NCBI GenBank assembly: GCA_004835665.1 | Contig: RBKR01000010.1 | Span: 1,116,001 to 1,180,000, forward strand | Source: Phoma sp. XZ068 | Taxonomy: Eukaryota; Ascomycota; Dothideomycetes; Pleosporales; Didymellaceae | Direction of reading: 5' to 3' | DNA: 64,000 bases | In this document: one piece after another, positions 44,251 to 54,717 of the stretch | How positions within the stretch are numbered: the first letter of the stretch is position 1 | Layout of the letters: each line of letters opens with the position of its first letter | The notes under the pieces: model-generated | The model's database searches: none | Told to the model about the DNA's origin: nothing | Seen by the model: the letters and a program-made list of their open reading frames with translations, nothing else | Program-made: the position numbers and the translations under genes

Positions 44251-45190
44251 TTATGGTGTATTACTGTAAGTAAGTTCGGTCTCTAAAGTTTTTGCAAATT
44301 GCCTCCTTAATATTAACGCAAAACCCTAACGCTAAGCGACATTGAGCCTGTTTTAGTGTAAGAGAGGCCGCTTTCGTCACCTTATAGTAGATAGGGCTGA
44401 GTTGACTTAAAGGCCCTGGGATAGAGTTCGCCTGGCATATTTGTCTGCGTGTGCTGAAAGATGTCAATAAGCTAAGTCTGTCCTATCCTTATGATGATTC
44501 CATCTTTGCCCCGACTGTCACATCAGAGGTCAGATCCGTAGGGCTAGAAGCCGTCACGCGACAAGGCTGCGCCTGGCCAAGTCATTTCCGCCTCAACGCG
44601 ACGCGTCCTGCAGTCTTCCACATCTACTTCTGGTCGCACAAGTGCAACGCCTCGGAATGCTGTGGCGTCACGCAAATCTGCGCGGTACGCTCCCGGACAC
44701 GGTAGGGAAAGATTTTACGAGATTGTCGTTAAAATTGCAGGCAATGCAAGAGCTAGATTGGACCTTGGCATCCGAGTGCCGCATCGTGTTGAGCCAGCAG
44801 ACCGATTTCAAGGAGAGATTACAGAGGACAGGTAAGCTGGGAGCCGTCGATACACATATGGCGATGTTGCGAGCGAAGTTGCCTGATCTTCCCGTCGTGG
44901 ACATAGCTCTTCCAAGCCTATGATATCTTCCGTCACAGCCCGTGCTTACAGCGGATGCAGAAGTGATAGGTGGCCAAGAAGAAAATGGGAGGCATTGGAA
45001 GATATTGACCGCAAAGTCTCAGATGATTCGAGTCGGGTCGGACTCGATGTGGACTTGTAAGTTATATGGAGAGGACAGATAGGTAAGCGCTAAGCAACTT
45101 TGATACTGAGACGATCTGTTGTTGATGGGTGTTGATGATGGGTATGCGCCTCGCCCCTATCAAATACCGAACAACTGTTCTCCATGCTGT
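44251..45190. other. Intergenic region, possible eroded coding traces
   Basis: A plus-strand frame at 44642-44923 and a neighbouring one (ERFYEIVVKIAGNARARLDL near 44700) look mildly protein-like. They overlap in different frames with no recognisable domain, so I do not call a gene. The right end holds the 3' flank of the hydrolase gene. Confidence 0.35.
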
Positions 45191-46369
45191 CTAAAAAACC
45201 ACCTCCACGTCGCTGAAATCGTCTGGAGGGTTGATGTATATGTCTAAATCCAAATCTCCCTTTCTACCGAAAAGGTATTCTACAAACGTCTGCGTATACG
45301 AACCCATCACTTCCATATATCTCTTTCCGGAAATCGTCCCAAAGAATTTGACAATTGGAATGTGCAGACCCTCTATGTCGCGCAACCCTGTTAGGTCAAA
45401 TAAGAGTGGTGCGTCGAGGAATGCGTAATGTTCCGTAGACTTCAGTCTAACATGCGCCCAAAAGTCCGCATGTGCCGACCGCCCAACGGTCTCTTTCCAT
45501 CTCGCCCAACCTTCCAACTGGAGTGGTACATCGTCAAGAGACTCTTTTTGCCAAAGCACGACAGCCTGTTCGCGCCCAGTGCATCCTATAGTCGCATTCT
45601 GTGCTCTCTCGCTGATAGGTCCGTCGAGGTTCACAGCTCCTCGAATCCGGCGGTCTCGCAGCACAGTATGGGCTACTGCTCCACCTAGCGAATGGCCCAT
45701 GATCACTGCACGCGTTGCATTTGGGGAGTCTCCCAATCCGAAGTGATCAAGCACGAAAGAGATATCGCGCGCATGAGTTTCGACCCATGTTTGGAGAATC
45801 TCCTCGACGCTGGGATAATTGTCAGCAACGCCATAGACAACGTCGCCGTTCGGGAACTCGACAACCGCTGAGTTGTAGGTGTGGTCGATAGCTATGACAG
45901 TGGAACCGCGAGATGCAAGCTCTTGCGCAAACGCTGAATAGAGAAACCGGGTGGCAGCGTTTCCAGGACTGAAAATGACCAAGGGGGGAGCATCTGGAGC
46001 CAAGACTGATGGTAGTGTTGTGTTGGATCCCAGTCTACATAGGTCCAAATCAAGCTGTGTGAAGAAACCTCGAGGTAGAGTAATGTTTAGCTGTGCAACG
46101 ACAGCTTCAAATGCCGTACTGTAGATCGGAGACATGTAAGACTTCTTGTAGCGTGTGAGACAGTCAGCAGGAGATATAGGATCGAAGCGAGATAGCATGA
46201 GTCTTCTGGGCGAAGAACTGTTGAATCGCTCCTGGCGAGCATGGTCGACGAGCTCGAATTCAGAAAAGGCTGTTTCGTAGGCCCCGTTGCCTCTGGGAAG
46301 AGTCAATGCCGTCGTAAGAGTACCGACAGCCAACAGGCCAACGATACTGGCAGAGCAAACACTTCGCAT
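45191..46369 (-). CDS. Secreted PAF-acetylhydrolase-like serine hydrolase
   Basis: This single-exon gene encodes 392 residues. It starts MRSVCSASIVGLLAVGTLTT, a signal peptide. The alpha/beta-hydrolase core shows the oxyanion region IFSPGNAATRFLYS, the block GSTVIAIDHTYNSAVVEFPN, the nucleophile elbow MGHSLGGAVAH (Ser), the acid in NLDGPISE and the likely histidine in STEHYAFLDAP. These are the features of plasma/isoform-II type PAF acetylhydrolases, which cleave short or oxidised acyl chains from phospholipids. Fungal relatives are secreted lipases of uncertain substrate. The ATG at 46369 is the first true one in frame. The gene looks intact. Confidence 0.88.
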   Translation of the reverse strand: MRSVCSASIVGLLAVGTLTTALTLPRGNGAYETAFSEFELVDHARQERFNSSSPRRLMLSRFDPISPADCLTRYKKSYMSPIYSTAFEAVVAQLNITLPRGFFTQLDLDLCRLGSNTTLPSVLAPDAPPLVIFSPGNAATRFLYSAFAQELASRGSTVIAIDHTYNSAVVEFPNGDVVYGVADNYPSVEEILQTWVETHARDISFVLDHFGLGDSPNATRAVIMGHSLGGAVAHTVLRDRRIRGAVNLDGPISERAQNATIGCTGREQAVVLWQKESLDDVPLQLEGWARWKETVGRSAHADFWAHVRLKSTEHYAFLDAPLLFDLTGLRDIEGLHIPIVKFFGTISGKRYMEVMGSYTQTFVEYLFGRKGDLDLDIYINPPDDFSDVEVVF

Positions 46370-47116
46370 TGTACAACTCAAATCGAATGGAGTGTTGAAG
46401 GATGATCTGTCGCAAAGCCTCGTACATCTTAGATGAGTCTATGCAGAGCAACAGTTTTATAGCACTCATGCCGTTCGCAGCTCGCATCCCTTTCCTGTTT
46501 GGGTTAGCCTCCAGTGCTTTTGTATGAATACGAGACCAATAAGAGCCCAGAATACAATGGGATTCGACCGATCATGGCTTGGTGCAAATCCTACAACGAT
46601 AAGCTGTGTCATCCCAGCAAGGGAAGTGGAACACAAAATGCACTGCGCCTCCAAGCATTGCGCGTCTATCGCCGTGTTTGTAGATGTCTGTTCGTGACTT
46701 TATTTACCTGGATTGCTACAGTGCTGATCTTTGTCGGGAGGAGGACTGCCAAGCTACAAAGCAGATACCAGCAGAGGTAAGTAGCCAATTTGCTTGCCTA
46801 AAGCGATCACGCCTTCATGCACCGCAGCAATAGCCCCTCGATACTCCGGTGGAAGCCAGAGCAGCTTGCGACTCCTCTGTTACATCCACTGCTGGTCAAC
46901 TGAGATGTCCGAAGGACTGTTCTGCTAAGTCTCTGTCTTAGTAGATAAGCCCAACAGCCTCTGAGCGACAAATCGACACTACGACTGACCCTTCTTTGTT
47001 TCCTTTACCGCAACATGATACTGTACTGTAGGCGGAATGTTCTTCAATTCAACCGACCAGGGCAAATGCCCTACAGTGCGAATACCACGGTACGGGGAAG
47101 TACTCATAATTAACGT
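46370..47116. other. Intergenic region, nothing recognised
   Basis: There is no supported frame. The left part is the promoter side of the hydrolase gene and the right part the 3' flank of the BTB gene. Confidence 0.5.
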
Positions 47117-48233
47117 CTAACTTTCGTGAAAGCATTTTGTATCATGTCTCCAATCTTCGACGTGTCTGACACATAGTAGACAAAACCCTCCAACACTTCC
47201 CTGTATCTGGCTAACCTTGCTTAGGAGCGACTCAAGTACGGAAGACAATGGACAACCTTTACCAGCTGCACAGTTGTGCTTGAGATCCGCTTTGGCACAA
47301 GCAAAACGGAAGGCGATGTCGGCAGTAGAACTCTGCCAAAACGGCACCCTGGTTGGCCATAGCTCGACCTTTCGAAGCACCGCAAAGTATTCAGCGACTC
47401 TAGTCTCCTCTGTACAGTATTTCCGAAGCAAGCTGGCATTGCGGCATGGGTGACATTTCTTGGCTCCTTCGGGCAGCGCTCTGCCACATGAGATACAGAG
47501 GAGATGCGCCATTTCATAGCATCTATGGAACTCGCGAATTCGGGACTCAGCGTTTTGTAGCTCATCCTTCATCAAATCGAGGATACTCTCTATATTCTCC
47601 GTGACAGCATCTATAGGACATCAATTAACAAGTCATTCGAGAGTGTATGGTGCTCTACTTACTCGACACGCTCTCAGGAAGTAACGCGAGTATGTCCTCT
47701 TGTGGCCACTGCGCAGGGCAGCTAGGCTCGAGCGCGGACATTGCGGCTTTGGAAACCTTCAGGAAATTGCTCGGATTGTTGAACAAGTAAGCAGCCAGAA
47801 GTTGGAAGCCATACAGTGGACGGAGTGACTTGCTTTCCTCTAGCTTCGTAAACCATGTAGCAGCCCATGGGCTTAATGCTTTAATGCAATCGTATTTGTC
47901 GCAGTGGATTGCGAGGCGTGCTAGCTTCTCGGCGTCGACCAAATGTTCTCCAATGTCGGCTTGATGGTGGAGGATGTTCAGAATGAGTTCCATCAACGAA
48001 GGGTCATCATCCTTAAGCTCGATGACAACGCGATCTTCGTGAAGCAACGCATGCCCTTCTTTGAAAGTAGGGCTAAGCATACGTACAAATACTGGGGATG
48101 CGAGTCGCAAGACTTTAGTAGAAACACGGAAGGATATAGATGCGTCACAGTCGGGCTTTGAGAATCTCAAGACGACATCTCCGTCGGGATCAGTCTCCAA
48201 GCATAGTTGCTCACCGGCTGTTGATTCTGACAT
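47117..48233 (-). CDS. BTB/POZ-domain protein (two exons)
   Basis: Exon 1 (48233-47663) and exon 2 (47610-47117) flank a 52-bp intron (GTAAGT..TATAG). The frame is kept for 354 residues. The BTB fold is visible at the amino end: DGDVVLRFSKPDCDASISFR, STKVLRLASPVFVRMLSPTF (the helix that usually follows a V-H/S-L-SPVF pattern) and VIELKDDDPSLMELILNILH. The C-terminal exon holds paired cysteines (CISCGRALPEGAKKCHPC, then FCLLCVRHVEDW) that could bind metal. Fungal BTB proteins often act in protein-protein complexes or ubiquitin ligases; the role here is unknown. Divergent from the dynamin fragment 303 bp away. Confidence 0.82.
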
Positions 48234-48536
48234 TGCACTGATGGTCTGTTATGAAGGTCAGAGGGATCTTTGTTCAGAGGACAATGTCCTAGGAGGAGCC
48301 CACAACATACTTCAGGTGCCGACGTTGGAGGGGAAGAGGTTGGTGCTCTGCGCGATTATTACGGTTGAACCAAACCGGCCGGCGGCCTCGCACGTTTTAA
48401 AGTGTACCGAGGGTTGCATTCTCGTCATTCATTCCACGAAGTGCATCTGTCCGATTAGAACTTCGGTAGGATTCTGTCAATGTCGTCATACAATTTCTGT
48501 ACTTTGAGTGGGCAACTGCGAGTAACGAAGAAACAG
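48234..48536. other. Shared upstream region of the BTB and dynamin-fragment genes
   Basis: This 303-bp divergent interval contains no gene and should hold any promoters for the two flanking frames. Confidence 0.45.
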
Positions 48537-49580
48537 ATGGCGGAGTGGGTTAAGAAGGTAAGAGGATCCCCTAACACAAGTCTGATATACTAATACAGCA
48601 ACAGATCTACCTCAGTAACCGCGGACGCGAGCTTCCGGGAACGTACAATCAGGAAGTGCTCTCGGAGTTATTCCACGAGCAATGCAGTCGATGGGGTGAC
48701 ATCTCCAGAGACCATTTGCTTACTGTGTCTTCATTTGTGAGCTGCTTTGTCCGCGCAGTTCTGGATCACATCATCGTTGATGACGAGGCTCGCAGCAACG
48801 TCAGAGCTCGGATACGACAATCTCTAAACTCTGATCTCGAAAAAGCCCGCAACGAGTTGCAAAACCTCTTGCTCGACGAAGCTGCGCATCCAATTACCTA
48901 TAACCACTACTATACCAACAACATTCAGAACGCCCGTGCCGATGCTGCAAAGAAACATATGCAGGCCTCCATGGATCACACAATCGCAAACGAGTGGAAC
49001 GGAAAGCTGCATGTGAGCAACACGCAAGTCGATCTGAAGAAAATTTGCTCTTCTTTGAAGAACAGAGTTGTCGTCGATATGACAGAGCAAGCTTGCGAGG
49101 AATCTCTGGAAGCACTGAATGCTTACTATAAGGTATTGTCAGTCACGACTGTCCATCAAGAAACAAGCTGAACTTGTCTAGGTTGCAACAAAGACTTTCG
49201 TCGACAACATATGCCGCCAAATTGTCGAGCGCCATCTGATCAGTGGCTTGGTCACGGCTTTCGACCCTGTCTGTGCTGGAAGACTATCCGACGATGACCT
49301 TATCAAGATTGCATCCAAGTCTGATTGTGTACGCACTCGTCGCAATGACTTGCGAGCATTGATGAAAGCATTGGAAGAAAGCGTTCGTGAGCTAAGGATC
49401 TTATGCACATTACAGAGAGTCAAGGGTTCACAGCGGAACACAATACCTACAAACATGTTTCAGTGTTATTCAATACTCAAATTTGGGAACTTTAGCAGAT
49501 CTACGCTTCATATACTGCAGAGCTGGCGCATCCTTGTCTTGTGGGTCTGGGCGTACTGGTACCGGTGGTTCTCGCAATAG
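48537..49580 (+). CDS. Dynamin-related fragment: stalk end and GED only, GTPase domain missing
   Basis: Exons are 48537-48557, 48599-49132 and 49182-49580. The introns are 41 bp (GTAAGA..TACTAAT..CAG) and 49 bp (GTATTG..TAG), and the frame is kept for 317 residues. The protein starts MAEWVKK, then SNRGRELPGTYN, LSELFHEQCSRW, HPITYNHYYTNNIQNARAD, VVVDMTEQACEESLEALNAYYK and the GTPase effector domain (LSDDDLIKIASKSDCVRTRR). These are the end of the stalk and the GED of fungal dynamin-like proteins. All GTP-binding motifs (such as GxxxxGKS) are absent upstream. It may be a truncated gene or a GED-only regulator. The last 45 or so residues after the GED look non-homologous. Confidence 0.65.
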
Positions 49581-50462
49581 GTTTCACCACGAGGCAAATT
49601 TATTGTGCAACGAGCATGCTATCAGGCTTCCTACACGCGTCTACGAACGCGAAAACTCAAGCCTGCCCAATCCTCGGGAGGATTAATACTGCCCATAACC
49701 CTGCCTTTACTCGGCCTCTGTCTTTCCACGCATTTTTCCCACGCATTTTCCGAGCTCTGCTAACTCCAGCTATAGATCTACGATGTGATCTTTGTAAAGC
49801 CAGTCGTACTCACAACGCGTTCGTCATCACTTCCATCTGACACGAAACAATCATCACGAAGCCCACCTGCCAACACCAGATCAGCTCTACTGTATTGCCT
49901 ACGTTGGGTTCATATAGTGCTTTGCTCTGCGGTACAGATGGGAATAACGGACGCTGCCCACATGCCTTGTTCTTCGCAGGGTCACCCGTACAGACAGTCC
50001 AAGAGGAGGGCGCAGAGGGGCCACCAAGAGGTGAACTCCCTCCTGGATCGCTTATGTAGACTGTCTAGCGGGACATAGAACCACTGCCTCGTGGACACCA
50101 CTACACAGTCGAACAGAGAGAGCTGTAGTTTCTTTGGGAAATACGTGAACGGGTATACAGTGTTACATAAATACGGGCAGCAGAAGCAAAAAGCAAAAAC
50201 TGCTATGGGTGCAGCGTGTTTGAGCATGCACGTTCGTGCAGGGCAGAGCTAGACCGGAATAGATCATAGAAAGGGGTCGACTCCAGACTAAAGGCTGAAG
50301 GGGGGCGAATCAGGGCCGAAATCGCGCGCTACTCCTAATTGAGCACGAATGAGGCCCGTATCGTGGCGGTCGCGTGGAGGTAGGGTTTCTGCACAATGGA
50401 GCTGCGAGGGGTACCGCAGATATCCACATCGTTGCCAAGCAATTTGCGTATCCCCCGGGATA
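49581..50462. other. Diverged repeat sequence upstream of the mariner element
   Basis: There is no gene. From about 50000 the sequence shares several spaced blocks with 54806-55160, such as CTGGATCG followed by TGTAGA, TTGAGCAT, and GTGGAGGTAGG versus TTGGAGGTAGG. This suggests two old copies of one repeat, perhaps an LTR. Confidence 0.35.
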
Positions 50463-50491
50463 CGAAGAAGCTCGTTTTTTTTGAGTTGTTG
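50463..50491 (+). repeat. Left terminal inverted repeat of the mariner element
   Basis: It begins CGAAGAAGCTCGTTTTTTTT and continues to GAGTTGTTG. It matches the right repeat at 27 of 29 positions. Confidence 0.9.
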
Positions 50492-50575
50492 GTTTTTGAG
50501 GCCCGTGCGCACCCCAACACAACATGCCCACACCGAGCTTCTCACACCTCCACACCCCCCAAAACAACTCTAAAT

Positions 50576-51955
50576 ATGCCTATCCAACGCCGGAAATTAT
50601 TCAAATACAAAGAAAACAAGGTTGTTAAACCTCCTAAGACTTCCCGCACTGAAATGTCTCCTGTAATGCGCGCGTTTTTGGTTGGGGCGATCACCGGCAT
50701 GCGGGGTGACTATGCCTCTCAAACGGAACTGGCCAACACTGTCAACCGCACCCAACAAGGCATATCAAAGCTTCTACAACGTGTGGGGCAGAAGGCAAAG
50801 CACCTCTCTGTTAATATATGGGACGAAATACTCTATGAGAACGATTTGGGACGCGGTCGGAGCTCGTTGTTGACTCAGGGGCAGAAGGATCGTATTATCG
50901 AAATTGTGACCTCCTCACAACAAAACCGCGAGAAGGAGAGCTGGCAGGCCATTTCACATGGTGATTTCGACGAAATAGTACCCAGAATGAGCATCACAAC
51001 GTTCGAAAACGTGATGTATGAGGCTGGATATGCCCGGAGGAGGCCTGGATGGAAGCCGAAGTTGACCCCTGAACAGGAGGAGGAGCGTTATGAATGGGCA
51101 CTTGCTCACAACCCTGATAAATATAAGGAGTATGATAACAAGGGATTCAACTTTAGACTAGTTGTATTCACTGACGAAACACCAGCTAGGATTGGAGAAG
51201 AGCGAGGCATGTTAAGGACCTGGTGTAAGCAAGACGAGAGATGGGACGAAAGTGTGAAGCATGAGCGTAACCGCAAGGATTGTTGCCTACAATTCTATGG
51301 ATCCTTCCGATACAACCACAAGGGACCTTGCCATGTGTATTATCCTGAAACAGAAGAGGAGAAACAGCTTGCTGATGTTCAGTTGAAGCGTGAGAACACC
51401 GATCAAAAAGTCAGGGATAACAAACTACAACACTATGCAAGAGCTGCACTCACACAGTGTAGTGAGAGTGACGTTAACCATCGATATAATACCCGGAAGA
51501 AGCAGTATGTACCTTCAATTATGGATTACAAGCGTGGGGATCGAGCTCGTGGTGGAGTAGATGGATACCGACATCGTGAAGGAGCACTCAAGAAGGTTGT
51601 ACCATGGATAAAAACAGTAGAGGAGTCAGGGGATAGGTGTATACTACTTCAGGATGGTGCTCCTGCTCACAAATCACGTATTGCTCGTGATTATATACGA
51701 GTAGAGAAGATTAACACCTTGTGGTGGCCAGGACACTCACCTGAGGTTAATGCATCAGAGCATGCATGGCCATGGATTCGACGGCACGTGACGAAGGACT
51801 TCACCCCCAGCTGTACTGCTAAGCAGTGTGAGGAGCAATGGGTGAAGGAGTGGGAGAGTATACCAATAGAGGTGATCAATAAGTGGGTGGATGGGATTCC
51901 GGAGCAGGTGCGGAGGATTATCAAACATCACGGCAAAAACGACTTCCATGGGTAA
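50576..51955 (+). CDS. Tc1/mariner-type transposase (459 residues)
   Basis: The ATG at 50576 (MPIQRRKLFKYKENK) is chosen because it lies inside the element and opens a basic DNA-binding part; the frame is open further upstream through the left repeat. A helix-turn-helix follows (SQTELANTVNRTQQGISKLL), then a second HTH-like region (MSITTFENVMYEAGYARRRP). The catalytic core shows FTDETPARIG (D), LLQDGAPAHKS (D) and HSPEVNASEHAWPWIRR, in which the E of ASEHAW replaces the usual NPIE. This is an unusual third-acid motif, but the spacing fits DDE. A lysine/glutamate-rich insert lies between the first and second aspartates. The frame has no stop. Confidence 0.88.
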   Translation: MPIQRRKLFKYKENKVVKPPKTSRTEMSPVMRAFLVGAITGMRGDYASQTELANTVNRTQQGISKLLQRVGQKAKHLSVNIWDEILYENDLGRGRSSLLTQGQKDRIIEIVTSSQQNREKESWQAISHGDFDEIVPRMSITTFENVMYEAGYARRRPGWKPKLTPEQEEERYEWALAHNPDKYKEYDNKGFNFRLVVFTDETPARIGEERGMLRTWCKQDERWDESVKHERNRKDCCLQFYGSFRYNHKGPCHVYYPETEEEKQLADVQLKRENTDQKVRDNKLQHYARAALTQCSESDVNHRYNTRKKQYVPSIMDYKRGDRARGGVDGYRHREGALKKVVPWIKTVEESGDRCILLQDGAPAHKSRIARDYIRVEKINTLWWPGHSPEVNASEHAWPWIRRHVTKDFTPSCTAKQCEEQWVKEWESIPIEVINKWVDGIPEQVRRIIKHHGKNDFHG

Positions 51956-52112
51956 CTGCAACACCAAAAAATAAGTCTGTATATATATTGCCTTATTACC
52001 AAAAGCTTCACCAGGCTAGAATCGCTCTATTGTGTTGGTTATTCGTTGTTTTGGTGGTGATTTGTATGGGGGATGTGAACGGGCGGCATCGACTTGGTGG
52101 GGTGCGCACAGG

Positions 52113-52141
52113 CCACAACTCAATAAAAACGAGCTTCTTCG
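52113..52141 (-). repeat. Right terminal inverted repeat of the mariner element
   Basis: Its reverse complement begins CGAAGAAGCTCGTTTTTATT and continues to GAGTTGTGG. It is followed by the TA of the target duplication. Confidence 0.9.
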
Positions 52142-52143
52142 TA

Positions 52144-53950
52144 CGATGTCGGTATGTCGGCGGGACATTAGGCACCTTGCTTAGCGCTACGCCATCCTAT
52201 TGCGTCGCACTAAGCATGCAGAAGCCCGCTGCCGCGCATCCATCGCGCACACATGATCGAAACTTGGGCATGTGAATCACAGAGTGGCCGGAGCGAGCTT
52301 GATCGCTAGCCCATTTCCCACACAGTGACCTTGCTTTGGACCAACCATCCAAGGCTCAGTTAGGATACGCACAGGCAACGTCACTCTTGCCGATGGTGCT
52401 CGGTGGCTGTCGCTATGGATATGCGTTCGCTCTGCCGCCATTGAAAAAGTCTATGCGCTTACCGAGAGTGATGTGTGACATGATGTAGAATGTGCAGGTT
52501 GAGCTAAGTAAACCCCTCCACAAGGATATGCTGCGTCTGTGCTGACGGGCAGTCGCTAAATGTCTAGCTGAATAGCCATCTGATGGCAACAAGCCGCCTA
52601 CTACGGCAGAAAGAACCAAGCTGAATTACCATATGCCTGGAAGTGCTCAGACAAAAGACACCTTCCCTATACTGCCGACGGTCTAGATTGTTAGCAACGC
52701 CAGGATGTGCAGTCCCCGTGCTGTGTCTTGGTCTTGGTGTGTCACTAGCCAGGATGACGAACCGCTGTGCCGGGTCACTGGTCCGCTCGCCAGACTGTTC
52801 TCGTCGTAATCTCCCCCATTCTGATCAGCCGGCGCGCCTCATCGCAGGGCCCCAAGCAGAGAGGAACGCAGGACCTGTGCTGTTGTGTCACTGCGGCCGA
52901 CTGCTGTTATGCAGGAACGATCTGCCAGAGCCTCCCGGCGGCATGTTTTCGGTCGAATGCCGAGATGCGAGCCATCATCTGCAATCCTCGCACGCGTACC
53001 GTACACGGCACGTCGTCTCTCCAAAATCCGGTATATCCTCCGGTTGGCTTTCTTGACGCCAACTGTGCCTCTTCCTTCGTGCGCTCCTACCGGTAATGAA
53101 GCAGGGCTGACTGTGGCAAGGTCATCGCGGGAGCAATGACAGCGTTGACGGTCAGAATAAGGAGTTAAGGTGGCGTAGCTTAGCGAGGAGAAAAGTGCTG
53201 ACACCAGCAGCAGTGTCAGCACCACAAAAGCGTCAGAAGCTTGGCTGACCTCTCCCGGGCGAGAGAGCGCTGACGGCTAGCTTCACCACCACCATCATAG
53301 ATTGAGGAGACATAATCTTTGTAGCAGTCAGCGATCGAACAGTAAGCTTAAGTTACGTTCGCGTGCGTTATGGCAGCGCATGGAGTGCTTAACGGGCAAC
53401 TAATTACACTGCAATGATCTGAAAAGGTGTAACTTCTCTGGATAAGTCAGATGGTAAGGAGAGTAGCAAAGCATTCTTGGGTACCGCTGCCGCCTCCAAT
53501 TTCCCAGTCTCTCATGGTTGTAGAACGGCCTGCCCCGGGCCTTAGCATGACCGGACGCTCAAGCGGGAAAGTCGTACCTAGCGGCAAATACGAGCACCCC
53601 CACCGTGAGTCGCTCAAGGACGTAAATCCAATGATCAGGCGGTGCTGTGACGACAACGATGACTGCTTATCAATCAGCACTTAATCTACACGGCACGGGC
53701 CGTATGGAATGCTGACTGTCGTCATCATATGATAATCGTTAGAGGGCTGACCTTACCCTGCCTCTCAGATCAGACTTGTAGCAGATGGCTGGATATAATT
53801 CAACTCTCTATCAGTAACGGTGCATCCCTGACGCCTTATCATAAATCGGATATGCACCCCATTGTAGGCCTAGCTCATATTGGCATCTTGCTTATTTGCA
53901 TGAAGACACTGTCCATTATGACCTACGATCGAGATTAAAACAAAAAAGAA
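52144..53950. other. Long stretch without a supported gene
   Basis: Several overlapping frames on both strands (52643-53684) show no conserved domain. One of them (minus, 53225-52839) looks signal-peptide-like but has no ATG. I see no transposon motifs. Confidence 0.45.
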
Positions 53951-54002
53951 AGGTTGTACAAAACATACCGTCTGGTCCAAGTCTGGTCTCAAATCGAAGC
54001 AT

Positions 54003-54019
54003 TAAGGGTTTAGGGTTAA
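54003..54019 (+). repeat. Short telomere-like repeat
   Basis: The sequence TAAGGGTTTAGGGTTAA contains about two TTAGGG-type units. It is too short to be more than suggestive of an interstitial telomere trace, but it lies just before the minisatellite. Confidence 0.35.
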
Positions 54020-54075
54020 CAACCCGTCCGAGAGTGCAACGGTAAGCATAAAGTAGGGACGCATAAGGAAGGAAG

Positions 54076-54240
54076 GTAAGCATAAGGAAGGTAAGCATAA
54101 GGAAGGTAAGCATAAGGAAGGTAAGCATAAGGAAGGTAAGCATAAGGAAGGTAAGCATAAGGAAGGTAAGCATAAGGAAGGTAAGCATAAGGAAGGTAAG
54201 CATAAGGAAGGTAAGCATAAGGAAGGTAAGCATCGAGAAG
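54076..54240. repeat. 15-bp minisatellite, 11 copies
   Basis: GTAAGCATAAGGAAG is repeated head to tail 11 times. The first ten copies are identical and the last is altered (CATCGAGAAG). A degenerate unit precedes the array from about 54046. Because 15 is a multiple of three, the array keeps a minus-strand frame open (repeating FLMLT), but nothing indicates that it is translated. Confidence 0.97.
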
Positions 54241-54677
54241 GTAAGCTTTAAGAGGTTATTCAGTAGTAGGTCAGGGAAGGCGCGTGAGCACGAAAGGGGC
54301 ATGCATTTTAAGAAAAGGGTAACGTCTACCTCCATGCGACTCATCATATATCCAGTTGCGTTGAAGGGACATCCTCAACGAAATTCGCACATAGGAAGGG
54401 ATCCGATATGGAAACACACCAATCCCGTCTGTAGTGTCCCTCAAACTATCCACTTCCGCGCTCTAAGGACTACGTTGCGCTACTCTGGCCATGCAACCTT
54501 CAGGATCATGATAATTATCGCAGCCGTGAAGCAGTGGACACACGTACGGCTGCTTCTCATCAGAGCACCATTTGGACAATTTCCGGGTTTAAGCCATAGG
54601 ATCCAAACATCAGAAAGTACAAGGAATGATAATTACATCTTACCTCGAAAGCATTGCTTTGCACGCTACAAAGGCTA

Positions 54678-54717
54678 TTGTTATCACCCCGTACGATCGT
54701 ACAAAGGCCTACCAACA
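54678..54717 (+). repeat. 40-bp segment identical to 44211-44250
   Basis: It starts TTGTTATCACCCCGTACGAT. Here it is followed by the diverged repeat sequence described for 54718-55425. Confidence 0.8.

Larger units (their letters stand above)
50463..52141 (+). mobile_element. Complete Tc1/mariner-type transposon
   Basis: Terminal inverted repeats of 29 bp (50463-50491 and 52113-52141, two mismatches) begin CGAAGAAGCTCGTTTTT. They are bordered by TA on both sides (50461-50462 and 52142-52143), the duplication expected for this superfamily. The 1679-bp element holds one uninterrupted transposase, so it appears structurally complete. Confidence 0.9.

Noticed and set aside
44642..44923. 94-codon frame in the gap before the hydrolase gene
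   Set aside because: It overlaps another mildly protein-like frame, and no domain or reliable exon structure was found.
52839..53225. Minus-strand frame starting like a signal peptide (VLTLLLVSALFSSLSYA)
   Set aside because: It begins with GTG, has no ATG upstream in frame, and the downstream part has no conserved pattern.
53916..54347. 143-codon frame with repeating FLMLT
   Set aside because: It exists only because the 15-bp minisatellite has a period divisible by three; there is no other sign of coding.
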